64,000 bases of DNA, from contig NC_134085.1 of the NCBI RefSeq assembly GCF_000715075.1, positions 157,074,178 to 157,138,177 of the forward strand, written 5' to 3'. This DNA comes from Nicotiana tabacum (Eukaryota; Streptophyta; Magnoliopsida; Solanales; Solanaceae). Shown here in pieces: positions 1 through 11,372 of the stretch; the first letter of the stretch is position 1; each line of letters begins with the position of its first letter. The position numbers and the translations under genes are program-made. The notes under the pieces were generated by a model that was given only the letters and a program-made list of their open reading frames with translations, was not told the origin of the DNA and searched no databases.

Positions 1-942
1 CCACCTCCGCTAGATGTACCATTAAACCTGCCCGTTGTCCGGGCTTTCTTGTTATGCTATTTTTCTTCTCTCCTTTGTTGTTTGTCTTTTTCTAAGTGCT
101 TGGTGAATCCCACAACATAGGAGAAAGATGTCATTCCTGCCACTGCAGTTGATGTCGTATCCTTAATGTGGTAAGCCAAACCGCCAACAAACCTGTGAAT
201 CTTTGCTTTTTCTGTCTTAACCATGTGAGGAGCATGCTTATCTAGCCTTATGAATTCCATGTAGTACTCTTGCACACTTTTATTCCCTTGCTTGAGATGT
301 TCGAACTCTATAGCCTTAGCTTCCCTATCCTCTTCTGGGGTAAAGTTAGCCATGAAGGCCTCTTCAAATTCTTCCCAAGTAGGCGGACCATAATCTTCAT
401 CTCTTTCCTTTTCCCACATCTCAAACCAAGCACCAGCCACATCTCTAAGCTGGTAAGCAGCCAACTCCATAGCTTCATCATCAAATGCTTTCATCACTCA
501 GAGGGCTTTCTTCACACCCTCCAGCCACAACATTGGATCTTCATCAACTATAGAACCATGGAACACTAGAGGATTCAACTTCAAAAATTCATTCACTCTT
601 GAGGACTCAGAATTGTTCTATATATTTGATTAAGGTGGAATCTCATCTCTTCTCTTGTTCTGATTGGCCATGAAAGCTTTAAATATCTCCATAGCATTGT
701 TGACTGCATTAAACATCTGACTCACCTCTGGGGATATAGTTGTCTGAGTCGGAGTTGCTGTTGGGGGCAACACTAGATCCTGAGGTACTTGCTCATCATT
801 ATCCACCCCTTCTTTACATTCAACTCGAGGTACTTGGACCCTTTTTATGGATCTACCCTTCTTTTTATGAGTTAAAGCCTTCTTAGTTCTGCCTTGAGCC
901 ACAATAGTAGCAATAGTTTCTTGAGCAGCATCCTAAGTGTCG
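1..942 (-). pseudogene. gag of left Tekay-like chromovirus copy (interrupted)
   Basis: This is the middle and N-terminal part of a Ty3/gypsy capsid (gag) gene, read right to left and running off the left edge. The stretch AAYQLRDVAGAWFEMWEKE and the following HAPHMVKTEKAKI...FVGGLAYHIKD block match the retrotransposon gag domain of the Tekay/Del lineage. The same sequence recurs at 30100-31041 in the right-hand copy. The frame is conserved but carries five stops: TAG at 57-59, TGA at 498-500, TAG at 618-620, TAA at 630-632 and TAG at 933-935. The right-hand copy and the flanking codons suggest that four of these are C-to-T changes. The gene breaks at 947, where the solo LTR is inserted, and its first codons lie at 23385-23405. 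It is a dead gene. The lineage call rests on gag similarity and on the chromodomain of the sister copy. Confidence 0.85.
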
Positions 943-947
943 GTGTC
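943..947. repeat. Target-site duplication GTGTC, left
   Basis: GTGTC directly precedes the TG start of the solo LTR and recurs at 23380-23384 after its CA end. Joining the flanks restores the gag codons seen in the sister copy around 31020. Confidence 0.9.
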
Positions 948-1649
948 TGTAACAACCCGACCGGTCATTTCATGAGTTACCGCTCCATTTCCCCCCATTT
1001 CTACTTCTTATTGCTTGTTTATCGGTTCTATGTGTGATCGGGTTGGTTGGCTCGAGTTCGGAAAGGTTTTGGTAATATTTGAGACACTTAGTCTCTTTTG
1101 AGGAAGCTTAAGTTGGAAAAGTCATCAGGATATTGACTTATGTGTTAAAAGGCTTGGGTGTGAGTTCCAATGGTTCGAATAGCTTTGGAAGGTGATTTGG
1201 GACTTAGGAGCGTGATCGGAATGTGTTTTGGAGGTCCGGAGTAGATTTAGGCTTGCATTGGCGAAATTGGAATTTTGGCATTTTCTGGTTGATAGGTGAG
1301 ATTTTGATATAGGAGTTGGAATGGAATTCCGGGAGTTGCAGTTGTTCTGTTGTATCATTTGGGATGTGTGTGCGAAATTTTAGGTCATTCAGATATGATT
1401 TGGTAGACTTTTTGATTAAAAGTGGAATTCAGAAGATTTTGGGAATCTTAGGCTTGATTTCGATGTGATTTAGTTGATTCAATGTTGTTTGAGATGTTTT
1501 GAAGATTGGTACAAGTTTGGGTAGTGGTATATGAGGTGTTGGTTCTTTTGGTTGAGGTCCTGAGGGCCTCGGGGTGATTTCGGATGGATGGCGGAAAGTT
1601 TGGAAGTTGGTTTTGACAACTGAAGATGTTCCATTGTTGTCATAATTGC

Positions 1650-1712
1650 ACCTGCGGCTAGGGGACCGCAGGTGCGGTCTCGCATAAGCGAAAAGGGAGT
1701 CGCAGATGTGGC
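1650..1712. repeat. CpG-rich GCGG/CCGC palindrome cluster in solo LTR
   Basis: A short run of CpG-rich words such as CCTGCGG, GGACCGCAGGTGCGG and AGTCGCAG stands out in otherwise AT-rich LTR. The same style of motif occurs many times in the unrelated Athila element next to it. Confidence 0.5.
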
Positions 1713-3016
1713 TAAGTGGAAGGTTTGCTGGAACTGCAAAAGCGATCGAGAAATTAAGGGTTAAAAATTGGGAAACTAGGGCTTGGTATTAAAGACCTTG
1801 ACTTGAGGATTTAAGGGGCCATTTGTGGTCGGATTTTGGGACTTTTAATATGTATGAACTCGTGGGGAGATAAGGAATCTATTGATTTAAATTTTATCGA
1901 ATTCTGAGATGTAGGCCCTGGGGTCGGGTTTTGGTTAATTTCGAGATTTATGTTGTAAACTGATTATTTTCGCATGGGCTTCATTCCCTTGGCATATTTT
2001 GACATCGTGATTCTAATTATGGATAGATTCGACGCAGGTTGAGGCCGATTCGAGGGGCAAAGGCATAACGAGCTAGAGTTTGGACCGAATTGAGGCGAGT
2101 AATGATTGTAAATGTTGTTCTGAGGGTATGAAACCCCGGATTTCACATCTTTATGCTATATTGAGGTGACGCACACGCTAGATAACGAGCGTGGGGTCGT
2201 GCACCGTTGGGGATTGTGACTTAGTTCGTCCTGAATGACTGTTTTACCGCGTATTTGTTTAAAAACTGTTTGCTATCATCATGTTTTGGGTTGAATGCCA
2301 TATTTAGGCATCGTGCCAACTATTTGGACCCTTATGAGATTTCTTTACTGATATTTCCTCACTATTTTGACTTTTTACTTGCACACAGTCATGTTATATT
2401 CTACTGTTTTCATAACTCATCCATGTTTACTCTGTTTAACCCATTAAATAATGTTTTAAATGATAATTTGGGCTGAGCATCATATTTTACTATTGCCCGA
2501 TTAGCTTATGAGATTCTGACTGAGTAAGGCTGAGGGCCTGTGTTGTGAGGATACATTGATTTATGATTATAAGGCCGAGGGCCTGAGTTGTACGCTACGA
2601 GATGGTTAGATATGAGCCTAATAGCCTATTGATTATGCCACGAGATGGCTTGATATTGCGCGTGGGATGTGAGGGGCCCCTCTAGGAGTCTGTACACCCC
2701 CAGTAAGCGCGGGTACCCATTGTGATGTGAGATATAGCCCAAGGGGCTGGTATTGTTCCATGATATTGCCCAAGGGGCAGATTTTTATGTGTTTATCTTT
2801 TCTAGCTACCTGTTATTTACTTGTTTAACCGTTAAAAAGGTATTTTAAAGAAGCTTAAACTGAACTAAGGTTTTTCATGAGATTTCACAACTTTATTGCA
2901 CTTTACTGGTTTTACTCTGCCTCTTATTAGCATGTTGTGTTTTTACGTGATTTCTTATCGGTCAGTCTTCATTTATTATTATTACTCACTGATTTGGAGT
3001 ACTCACTTTACTCCCT

Positions 3017-3021
3017 GCACC
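3017..3021. repeat. Target-site duplication GCACC, left
   Basis: GCACC ends the left part of the solo LTR and recurs at 22987-22991. Between the copies the sequence begins TGATAAC and ends GATCA, as expected for a complete LTR element. Confidence 0.9.
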
Positions 3022-4547
3022 TGATAACTAGGGATTATGATGCAATTTACACTCCTTCTTACTTAGGTTTTAATTAGAAATGTGTACAAAATAGTCTCAA
3101 GGCTCACATGTTGTACTTGATTGCAGGGTTTGGTCAACAAGGTGATAATTCGTCAAAACAAGCTCAAAAAGGAGTGAAACATGCACAAGTACCAAGAACG
3201 AGTCCAAGCTCAGTATAATAGGACCACTGTGGCCGCACTCCATTCTGTGTGGTCCGTAAATAGGAGGTTCAGAAAGTGCTCATTTCAGGCAGCCAAGCAA
3301 TGCGGCCGCAAAGCATTTTATGCGGACCGCATTGACTTCATTGTGGACGCACTCGACTTTGTGCGGTCTGCAAAGCTCAAGTTCAGAGAGTTGCCAAGAT
3401 GGAGGAATATTTCCAATGCGGTCCGTGGTTCATTTTGTGCGGACCGCAATAGAAGCCATCGCGGCCACGGTGCATTTTGTGTGGCTCGCGGTGGCTAAGT
3501 TCAGAGAGCAGATGTTTCAGCCAAGAGCCTTAGTGCGGCCGCACTCGATTTTGTGCGGTCTGCACTAGCCCTGCAGGGGTATTTTTGTCCAAAATTTTTG
3601 GCCTAGTATAAATAGTTTCTTTTCCCATTTTAGGTCATCAGTTGTATTCTAGATAGTAGTTGCGCTCATGAATAGTGTTCTTTCACCATTTTGAGTAATT
3701 TTACAATAGTTTCATCATTGAATCTTCAAGTTTTATCTAGTAATTAAATATTATGGGTTTTCTTCATCTATTTCTTTGTTTTCTTCTATTATCATGAGTA
3801 GCTAGACCCATTAGCTAGGGTTGTGACTCAACCCTAGTGTGGGTAATTGATGGGTCTTGTGTTTTAAGGCTTGAATGTCTATGGATGTTTGATATTTGGA
3901 CTAATTTATGGTTTAAATGTTAAATTAGTGATTGCAAACACTAGTTATGCCTAGTTGACTATGGCTTTTCTTGAGGAAGAGAGCTTAAGTCTATGAAACT
4001 GGTCCAACGAGGAATTGGAGTGTATTCAAGAGATTGATAGCCCCAATTAAAAGGGTTAAACCTAGAGATAGTAATACCCTGACTTGAACCTCTATTGCTT
4101 GCACAAATTATCATACCCAATTGGTCTTGAGGAAGTCAATTAGGTAAAAATCACTCAAACTACCGAAAGGTATAGAGTGAGAAGTATCGTGCAATGGTTA
4201 TATCGTAATCCCCAAACATGATAACCTAGCCTTAGATCGAGAACTCGTCAAGTATCCACCTAGGAAAAAGTCACTTCCCTAGTGCCTTTTAACCATTTAG
4301 ACAACCTTCAATAGTTTACTCTTAGCTTCACTTAGCCTAATTTAGCATCTTAGTAGTATACATTTAGAAGTAATATCAAAACCATCAATGTTAGAAGTGC
4401 AATTAGGAACAACTATGCAACTCCAATTTAGATAGACACTCAATTACAATATCTAGCTCCCTGTGGAAATTGATCCCGGCATTCTTGGCTAAAAGCTGCT
4501 TTGATCACTTTTGCTACTTTGTAGTAGTGTAGGGTTGGCCTTGATCA
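3022..4547 (+). repeat. 5' LTR of Athila-like element
   Basis: The 1526-bp LTR starts TGATAACTAGGG and ends GCCTTGATCA. It matches the split 3' LTR at 15658-16628 and 22424-22986. U3 carries several GCGG...CCGC motifs (3225-3570) followed by a TATA box at 3607. Two overlapping ORFs here (3181-3568) encode only this repeat and are not genes. Confidence 0.92.
3607..3614 (+). promoter_or_regulatory. TATA box of Athila 5' LTR
   Basis: TATAAATA lies just downstream of the GCGG/CCGC cluster and before a T/C-rich stretch. It is conserved in the 3' LTR at 16243-16250. Transcription would start about 30 bp downstream. Promoter activity is inferred from position and motif only. Confidence 0.65.
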
Positions 4548-4552
4548 CTTTT

Positions 4553-4570
4553 TGGCGCTGTTGCCGGGGA
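4553..4570 (+). promoter_or_regulatory. Primer binding site, tRNA-Asp type
   Basis: TGGCGCTGTTGCCGGGGA lies five bases after the LTR end. It complements the 3' end of plant tRNA-Asp with one mismatch. This primer is characteristic of Athila/Calypso-type elements. Confidence 0.85.
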
Positions 4571-4667
4571 GCTAACGGTTTTGGCTATCTATCTAAATAG
4601 TTTTGTGTATTGATTCTTCTTTCCTTCTGTGTTACTAATTTGTGTGTGTCACAAGTTTAGGTACTAA

Positions 4668-6588
4668 ATGGCAACAAACAACGCACCTCTTGGAGATATT
4701 CCGTCGGGGGAGGAGGTAGATGACAATATCGATGATGAGGTTCCGGTAGTACCTCAAGCCCAAAGGAGAGGCCGACAGGCCAATGATAATATTCCAGACC
4801 CTCCTCCGTCGCCTCCAAGAATGGCTCCTCGAGTGCTTCCAAATCAAGGCTATGCAAGTGCAATTGTCCCACCCCAGATCCGGGAAGGCAATTTTCAAAT
4901 TACCAATATGATGCTGACATTGCTGGAGCAGCGTGGATATTTCACGGGCGCTGCCAATCAAAATGATTACAAACATCTCAAGGGTTTCGTGGATACCTGT
5001 TGGGGGAGCAAGAAAACTAATGTGTCTGAGGATGCACTTGGTTGAGACTTTTCCCATTTTCACTTAGAGGGAAGGCACTAGATTGGCTTGAGCGACTTCT
5101 CAAGCATTCCATCACTACTTGGGATGAGTTGACGGACAAGTTCATTGCAAAGTTCTTCTCACCGGGGCATATATTAGCATTGAGAGATGAGATCTTAGCC
5201 TTCAAGCAGGAGCCCACCGAACCATTACATAAGATTTGGGAGCGCTATAAAACAATGGTCAAAGAATGCCCCAACAATGATATGACTGAGGCGATGATTC
5301 AACAGACTTTCTACAGGGGTATTAACACAGCAAACCAGTGCATAGTGAACCAACTATACGGGGGCAACTTCTTGAAGCTAACTTATGATGAGGCTTGTGA
5401 CATTCTTGACGAGATGGCTGACACTTCATCTGCTTGGCAAAGTAGAGTCAATATGCCCCAGGGTGACTCCATGGTCACTCATTTGCACAAAAAGCTACAT
5501 GACCATGGACAAGCTATAGTTGAGCTGACAACTACAATGAACCAACTAGCAATGTCACAGTTGCAACAAGTTCAAAATCCACGCTAAGTGAATGCTATGG
5601 AGGGTGTCAACATGCTAGTCAACAAAAGAAGACAAAGAGGTCAACAAAACCAAGGGAATTTGGAGCCATTTGACAATGATTGTGGTGGATTCCAAGATGA
5701 TGGTTATGATGGGCAGAATGAAGAGGTACAATACGTGAACAACTATCAAGGCCAAAGGGGCAATTCTTCCAACCAACAACAATGGAGACAGCAAGGCAAT
5801 TGGGGCAATCAACAACAACAACAAGGCAATGGTAATTGGGGGAATAACAACCAAAATTCCAACTGGGGCAATCAGAACAAGCAGGGTAATTGGAATGGCA
5901 ATAACAATAACTGGGGTGGTAACAACAATCGGGGTGGTTGGAATAATGGCAATCAAGGAAATTGGGGGCAAGGCTTTCAAAGGCCTCCAATGTACCAACA
6001 ATCGAACAATCCACCCCCATTTCCATCCCAAGGTCCGAGTTCCTCTAACAATGAAATGGGGAGAATTGAGATGATGTTTGAACAGATGATGAAAAAGAAT
6101 GCGGACTCTGAAGCTCAATTGGTTTCCCACAATACTTTAATTAGAACATGGAGGTTCAATTAGGCCAAATTTCCCAATCCTTGAATACTAATCCTAAGAG
6201 GGCTCTACCTAGTGATACAGTAGTTAACCCGAAGGGTGCGAACAATCACGTTATGGTGGTAACTACAAGAAGTGGGAGAGGCGGTGATGTGAATGCCTCC
6301 AAACAAAAACAAATTTTGAGTGATGAAATTGAGTTGCAAGAAGATAAAATTCCTTTGGTGGTTGAAAATGTGATTGATAAGAATATGAATGAAGAAGTGA
6401 GGATTGATATTCAAGATGCCGAGGTGGAAACTCAAAATGACGTGAACCCATCTAGGGAACACATAATAGACATGCCGGAGCCGGTTGTGCCTAAAGCCAA
6501 GGCTCATTTGCCAAGGCCACCTCCACCTTATCCTCAAAGGCTCACGAAGCAGAAAATGAGAATCAGTTTTAAAAGTTTATTGACATGA
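4668..6588 (+). pseudogene. Athila-like gag
   Basis: Capsid gene starting at the ATG of 4668 (MATNNAPLGDIPSG). A retrotransposon gag domain follows at about 4860-5440, including LFPFSLRGKALDWLERL and FFSPGHILALRDEILAFKQ. A strongly biased Asn/Gly/Gln/Trp-rich tail lies at about 5740-5960 (repeated NWGN and GNWG) and an acidic linker runs up to the protease. The frame shifts near 5040 and near 6150, and a TAA at 5585-5587 interrupts it. I saw no clear CCHC zinc knuckle. The low-complexity tail probably replaces it as the RNA-binding part, which is inference. The large ORFs antisense to this tail are composition artefacts. Confidence 0.82.
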
Positions 6589-7554
6589 TGAAGAGCTTAT
6601 CCATTAATGTGCCTTTGGTGGAGGCTCTTAAACAAATGTCGGGCTATGCTAAATTCATGAAGGACTTGGTGACAATGAAACGATCCATGGATTGTGAAAC
6701 TATAAAGATGACCCACCAAGTTAGTGCAATAGCGCATTCAATGGCCCCGAAGCTTGAAGATCCTGGTGCTTTCACCATTCCTTGCACCATTGGGATTCAG
6801 ACTTTGCCAAGGCTCTATGTGATTTGGAGGCAAGTATCAACTTGATGCCCTACTCAGTTTTCAAGACTTTGGGTATTGGGAAACCGAGGCCGACTTCCAT
6901 GAGATTGTAAATGGCGGATAGAATGATGAAGAGACCATTGGGTATTATTGATTATGTGCTTGTCCGGGTGGACAAATTTATCTTGCCAGCTGATTTTGTG
7001 ATCTTGGATTATGAGGTAGATTATGAAGTTCCAATCATATTGGGGAGATCTTTCATTGCTACTGGGAAGGCCATAGTTGATGTGGAAGTAGGGGAACTCA
7101 CCTTCCGGGTGGGTGATGAAAAAGTGGTCTTTCATATGTGCAAGTCAATGAAGTAGCCCAACAGTTCTGAGGTGTGCTCTTTTGTGGACCTTGTCACGGC
7201 AGTGATAATTGATGATACCAGTGCAATGATCAATGTGGAGGACTCTCTATAGGCTGTATTGTTGAATCTTGATGTCAATGAGGATGAAGGCCGAGTGGAG
7301 TGTGTGAATGCTTTACATGGAATGGTATCTTACTTTTATGAGCCTAGGAAACTATCTTTGGACCTTGAGAATAGGAAGACTCCACCAATAAAACCTTCAA
7401 TTGAGGAACCTCCGGTGTTGGAGTTGAAGTCGTTGCCTATACACCTCAGGTATGAGTTCTTAGGCCCTAGTTCTACTTTGCCAGTTATTCTTTCCTCTTA
7501 TCTTACTAACATGTAGGTTGATGCCACATTGGCGGTGCTCCAAAAGCGAAAGAA
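6589..7554 (+). pseudogene. Athila-like aspartic protease region
   Basis: This is the retroviral-type protease that processes gag-pol. The upstream part contains [20 protein letters not shown]. After a frame change at about 6800 the flap-side block [13 protein letters not shown]...[13 protein letters not shown] is clear at 6970-7070. The catalytic DxGAS segment is spread over the shifted frame near 6820-6850 ([16 protein letters not shown] follows). Stops include TAG at 7154-7156 and 7514-7516. The stretch to 7554 is a variable linker before RT. It is inactive. Confidence 0.75.
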
Positions 7555-8930
7555 GCAATTGGATGGACTTTAGCTAATATTCGGGGAATAAGCCCCGCAT
7601 TCTGTATGCACAATATTATTTTGAAAGATGATACAAATCCCTCCTTCGAACATCAAAGGAGGTTGAACGAGGCAATGTAAGAAGTTGTGAAAAAGGAGGT
7701 GATCAAGTGGTTGGATGTCGGGGTTGTGTACCCCATTTCTGATAGCTCTTGGACTTCGTTGGTGCAATGTGTACCAAAGAAGGGTGGCATGACTGTGGTT
7801 GCAAATTTACAAAATGAGTTGATTCCTACCAGAACCTTCACCGGTTGGAAGGTGTGCATGGACTACCGCAAGTTGAATAAAGTGACCTGTAAGGATCACT
7901 TTCCATTGCCTTTTCTTGATCAGATGTTAGATTGACTTGCTGGGCGTGCCTTCTACTATTTCTTGAATGGGTATTCTGGATACAACAAAATCTTGATTGC
8001 TCCAGATTATTAGGAAAAGACCACATTAACTTGTCCATATGGCACCTTTGCCTTTTCCAGGATGCCTTTTGTGTTGTGTAATGCATCGGCTACATTTCAG
8101 CGGTGTATGATGGCCATTTTCACCGATATGGTGAAAGATATTTTGGAGGTGTTCATGGATGACTTTAGTGTTGTGGGTGGTTCATTTGATGAGTGTTTGA
8201 AAAATCTTGATAGAGTGTTGGCCCGTTGTGAAGAAACCAATCTTGTTCATAATTGGGAGAAATGCCACTTCATGGTGGAAGAGGGCATAGTTCTTGGGCA
8301 TAAAATTTCAAAGCATGGTATCGAGGTGGACAAAGCAAAAATTGATGTGATTTCAAGGCTCCCTCCCCTTACCTCTGTCAAGGGAGTTAGAAGTTTTCTT
8401 GGGCATGCGGGGTTCTACCGGAGATTCATCAAAGACTTTTCGAAGGTAGTGAACCCCTTATGCAAGCTATTGGAAAAAGATGCCAAGTTTGTGTTCGATG
8501 AGAGATGTATGTAAGCCTTTGAACTTTTCAAGCACAAGTTGACCACCAATCCTATCATTACTGCACCTAATTGGAGCTTACCCTTTGAGCTCATGTGTGA
8601 TGCAAGCGATGTTGCGATTGGGGTGGTTTTGGGTCAAAGAGTGAAAAAAATGTTTCATCCGGTGTACTATGCGAGCAAGATAATGAATGATTCTCAAGTG
8701 AACTGCACGGTGACTGAGAAAGAACGTTTGGCTATTGTGTTCACAATGGATAAATTTTGATCGTATCTTATGGGTACCAAGGTCATAGTCCATACCGATC
8801 ATGTCGGACTCTGGTACTTGATGACGAAGAAGGATTCCGAAGCTATACTGATGCGATGGGTCTTGTTACTTCAAGAGTTTGATTTGGAGATTGTGGACCA
8901 GAAGGGTAGTGAAAACTAAGTGGCGGACCA
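7555..8930 (+). pseudogene. Athila-like reverse transcriptase and RNase H
   Basis: RT signature blocks appear in order: WTSLVQCVPKKGG, VCMDYRKLNKVTCKDHFPLP, RMPFVLCNASATFQRCMM, and the catalytic VFMDDFSVVGG near 8150, then EKCHFMVEEGIVLGHKIS and GFYRRFIKDFSKV. RNase H follows at about 8575-8900 with FELMCDASDVAIGVVLGQ and VTEKERLAIVF. From 7555 to the end of integrase at 10311 everything stays in one reading frame. It is broken only by stop codons, here at 7678 (TAA), 7933 (TGA), 8011 (TAG), 8512 (TAA), 8758 (TGA) and 8917 (TAA). It is a pseudogene and part of a single pol polyprotein. Confidence 0.9.
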
Positions 8931-10311
8931 CTTGTTCCGCTTGGAGGTGGAAGGGAGGCCTCGTGATGGCCTAGAGATTAATGATTCATTTCTCGACGAA
9001 CAACTCCTTTCGCTATCGGTGAATGGTATGTCATGGTTTGTGGATGTTGCTAATTTCCTTGTGACTGGTATAATCCCGTGTGAGATCTCTTCTAACGAAA
9101 GGAAGAAGCTCAAACGGGATAGTTTGGATTTCTATTAGGATGAGCCATACTTGTTCAAGATTTGCACGGATGGTGTTATCCGAAGGTGTGTCCTGAAGGA
9201 AGAGCAATTGAGTATCATAGAGGATTGTCATTCCTCTCCCTATGGTGGCCATCATGGAGGGGAGAGGATGGCTTCCAAAGTTCTTAGTTGTGGGTTTTAT
9301 TGGCCAACTTTGTACAAAGATGCAAGTGAACTTGTGAAGAGGTGTGACGAATGTAAAAGAGCGGGGGGAATTTCAAAGAAAGATGAGATGCCTCTCAATG
9401 CCATTCTTGAAGTTAATATTTTTGATGTATAGGGCATTGATTTTATGGGCCCGTTTGTTAGCTCGTGTGGGAACACATACATTGTTGTGACAGTTGACTA
9501 TGTTTCAAAGTGGGTTGAAACCGTGGCTTTACCCAACAATAAGGCCCGAAGTGTTGTTGTGTTTCTCAAGAAGAGCATTTTTATAAGGTTTGGCACTCCT
9601 CGTGCAATCATAAGTGATGGGGGGTCTCATTTTTTTAATAGAGCTTTTGACACTTTGCTTGCAAAGTATGGTGTTAACCACAAAGTTTCTACCCCTTATC
9701 ATCCTCAAGCGAGTGGCCAAGTTGAAGTCTCAAATAGGGAAATCAAGAGTATATTATCAAAGAAGGTCAATGCAAATAGGACCGATTGGTCAAAGAAGTT
9801 GGATGATGTTCTATGGGCTTATAGGACTGCTTACAAGACTCTGATTGGTATGTCTCTGTATCGGTTGGTGTTTGGGAAAGCTTGCCATCTACCGGTTGAG
9901 TTAGAGCACAAGGCCACGTGGGCTTTGAGGAAACTGAATCTTGAATGGGATGTGGCAACAAATCTTCGTGTGGAGCAGCTTAATGAACTTGATGAATTTC
10001 GATTTCATGCCTACTCCAGTTCATCATTGTACAAGGACAAGATGAAGTACCTTCATGATAAATATGTTTGTGGAAAGGAGTTTAAAGTGGGTGGTTTGGT
10101 TCTCTTGTTCAATTCTCGGTTATGTCTGTTTTCGGGAAAGCTTAAGTCAAAATGGAGTGGACCTTTTGAAGTGGTGTTTGTGACTTCGTTTGGTGCACTT
10201 GATTTGAAGAACAAAAATGGTGAGGTTTTCAGAGTGAATAAGCACAAGGTCAAGCACTACCCGGGCAAGATTGATGACAGCCACGTGGTGGCACTTCTTC
10301 ATCTCAAGTGA
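8931..10311 (+). pseudogene. Athila-like integrase
   Basis: This enzyme inserts the element's cDNA into the host chromosome. The N-terminal zinc-binding HHCC domain is at about 9225-9365 (HSSPYGGHHGGERMASK, then KRCDECKRAG). The DDE core has DFMGPF near 9440, ISDGGSHF near 9610 and the glutamate in [15 protein letters not shown] near 9710. A C-terminal domain with [18 protein letters not shown] runs to the TGA at 10309. There is no chromodomain. TAG stops at 9136-9138 and 9430-9432 interrupt it, both where a Trp codon is expected. The last 288 codons (9445-10311) are open. This C-terminal part is among the best-preserved coding segments in the window. Confidence 0.9.
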
Positions 10312-10499
10312 TTTAATGGTAACCTGCGTCGTGCCGCGATGTTAAATCAGGCGCTTCTTGGGAGGCAACCCATGTGTTTTTCTTCTTGTTTTTCTTTGAT
10401 TTTCATTGTAGTGTAGGATTTATTTTTGGACTGACTGGTTGTGAGATGTTGTAGGATTGTGTTGATGCAGTGCAGGAACAAGCTGCAAAATGATCACTC

Positions 10500-10772
10500 T
10501 CTGAAGTTTGCAGTGCGAACCGCACTCATTTTGTGTGGCCACAAAGGCCTTTGTGCGGGGGAAAGAAATCAATGCGGACCGCAGAAGTTATTTGACAAAA
10601 GTAGGGAGTCTCTGAAGTTTTCCACCGTGGCCGCATTGCATTTTGTGCGGTTCGCAGTGGTCCACTGCGGCCGCACTAGATTTCTTGTGGTCCGCAGTGT
10701 CCAATCTCTTATTGCTTCATGTTTCTGAGCACCGCGAATTGCGGTGCCATTATGTGCGGTCCGCGGTGGGTA
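10500..10772. repeat. GCGG/CCGC repeat cluster upstream of internal TATA
   Basis: At least eight degenerate units combine TTTTGTGCGG with GCGGACCGCA or GCGGCCGCA. The same units occupy the LTR U3 (3225-3570 and 15860-16200) directly upstream of the LTR TATA box. Confidence 0.6.
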
Positions 10773-10799
10773 GGTGAGCTGGGGCCCAGGACCTTTTTC

Positions 10800-10807
10800 T
10801 ATAAATA
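10800..10807 (+). promoter_or_regulatory. Candidate internal TATA box
   Basis: TATAAATA is followed by a T/C-rich leader (about 10830-10870), a layout like that of the LTR promoter at 3607. It lies about 1.07 kb upstream of the ATG of the extra ORF and could drive it. Activity is inferred. Confidence 0.4.
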
Positions 10808-11179
10808 GGACCTCAGGCCCTCATTTCAAACTTTTCGATCTTTTTTCTCTCAAAGCCCAAAAAAAGTATAGTTCATCACTCTCATAGAACGAAATTAACT
10901 GCTAAGACTCGTCAATCTTCAATAAATCTCATTTCTGGTAACACTAATCCCTTCTCAATTGTTGATTTTGTTGTTTTCTTTGAATTTTTGTTTTTCTCAG
11001 TTCTTCTTCCTTCCCTTTCCATTTTTCTTTCAGTCTTGTAGCATAGGTTAGTTAAATTCCATTTTACTTAGGACTAATTAGTTAAAACACTGAGGCAACA
11101 CCTAGGTTATCATCAATAGGTAAATATTTGGACTAAAAATGGACAAAACTTGAACCCTAGATTGGTGCTAATGTTGGGC

Positions 11180-11372
11180 ACTCAGTGCGGACCGCGGTGG
11201 AATTTGTGCGGTCTGCGATGCCCCTGTGCAGTCCACAATGCCATTTTGTGCGGACCACAGTGGACTAGGTTCTGAATACTGACATTTGAGAACCGCGGCC
11301 GCAACGGATTTTGTGCGGGCTGTGGTGCCTCAATGCGGACCGCAATGCCATTTTGTGCGGTCTGCGGTGCAT
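11180..11372. repeat. Second internal GCGG/CCGC repeat cluster
   Basis: About eight units such as GTGCGGACCGCGGTGG, GTGCGGTCTGCG and CGCGGCCGCAACGG, spaced 20-30 bp apart. It is the same motif family as in the LTRs. Confidence 0.6.

Larger units (their letters stand above)
948..3021 (+). mobile_element. Solo LTR of a Ty3/gypsy-type element, left part
   Basis: The sequence starts TGTAACAACCCGACCGGTC and continues at 22992-23379, ending in GGTCATGACA. The LTR is about 2.46 kb after removal of the element nested inside it. It has TG/CA ends and a 5-bp TSD but no internal domains, PBS or coding sequence between its ends, so it is a solo LTR left by LTR-LTR recombination. Its ends resemble those of the Tekay-type LTR here (coding-strand start TGTAAC, end GTGACA), which suggests a related lineage in plus orientation. 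That lineage and orientation are inference. Short ORFs inside it are chance. Confidence 0.85.

Noticed and set aside
948..3021. Full-length element instead of a solo LTR
   Set aside because: Both ends with matching TSD enclose a single LTR once the Athila insertion is removed. No second LTR, PBS or coding domain.
3181..3568. ORFs inside the Athila 5' LTR (and 15818-16169 in the 3' LTR)
   Set aside because: They lie in U3 and consist of the GCGG/CCGC repeats. Position and composition argue against a gene.
5615..6130. 171- and 135-codon ORFs antisense to the Athila gag tail
   Set aside because: They are shadows of the Asn/Gly/Gln-rich coding repeat and have hydrophobic low-complexity composition with no domain.
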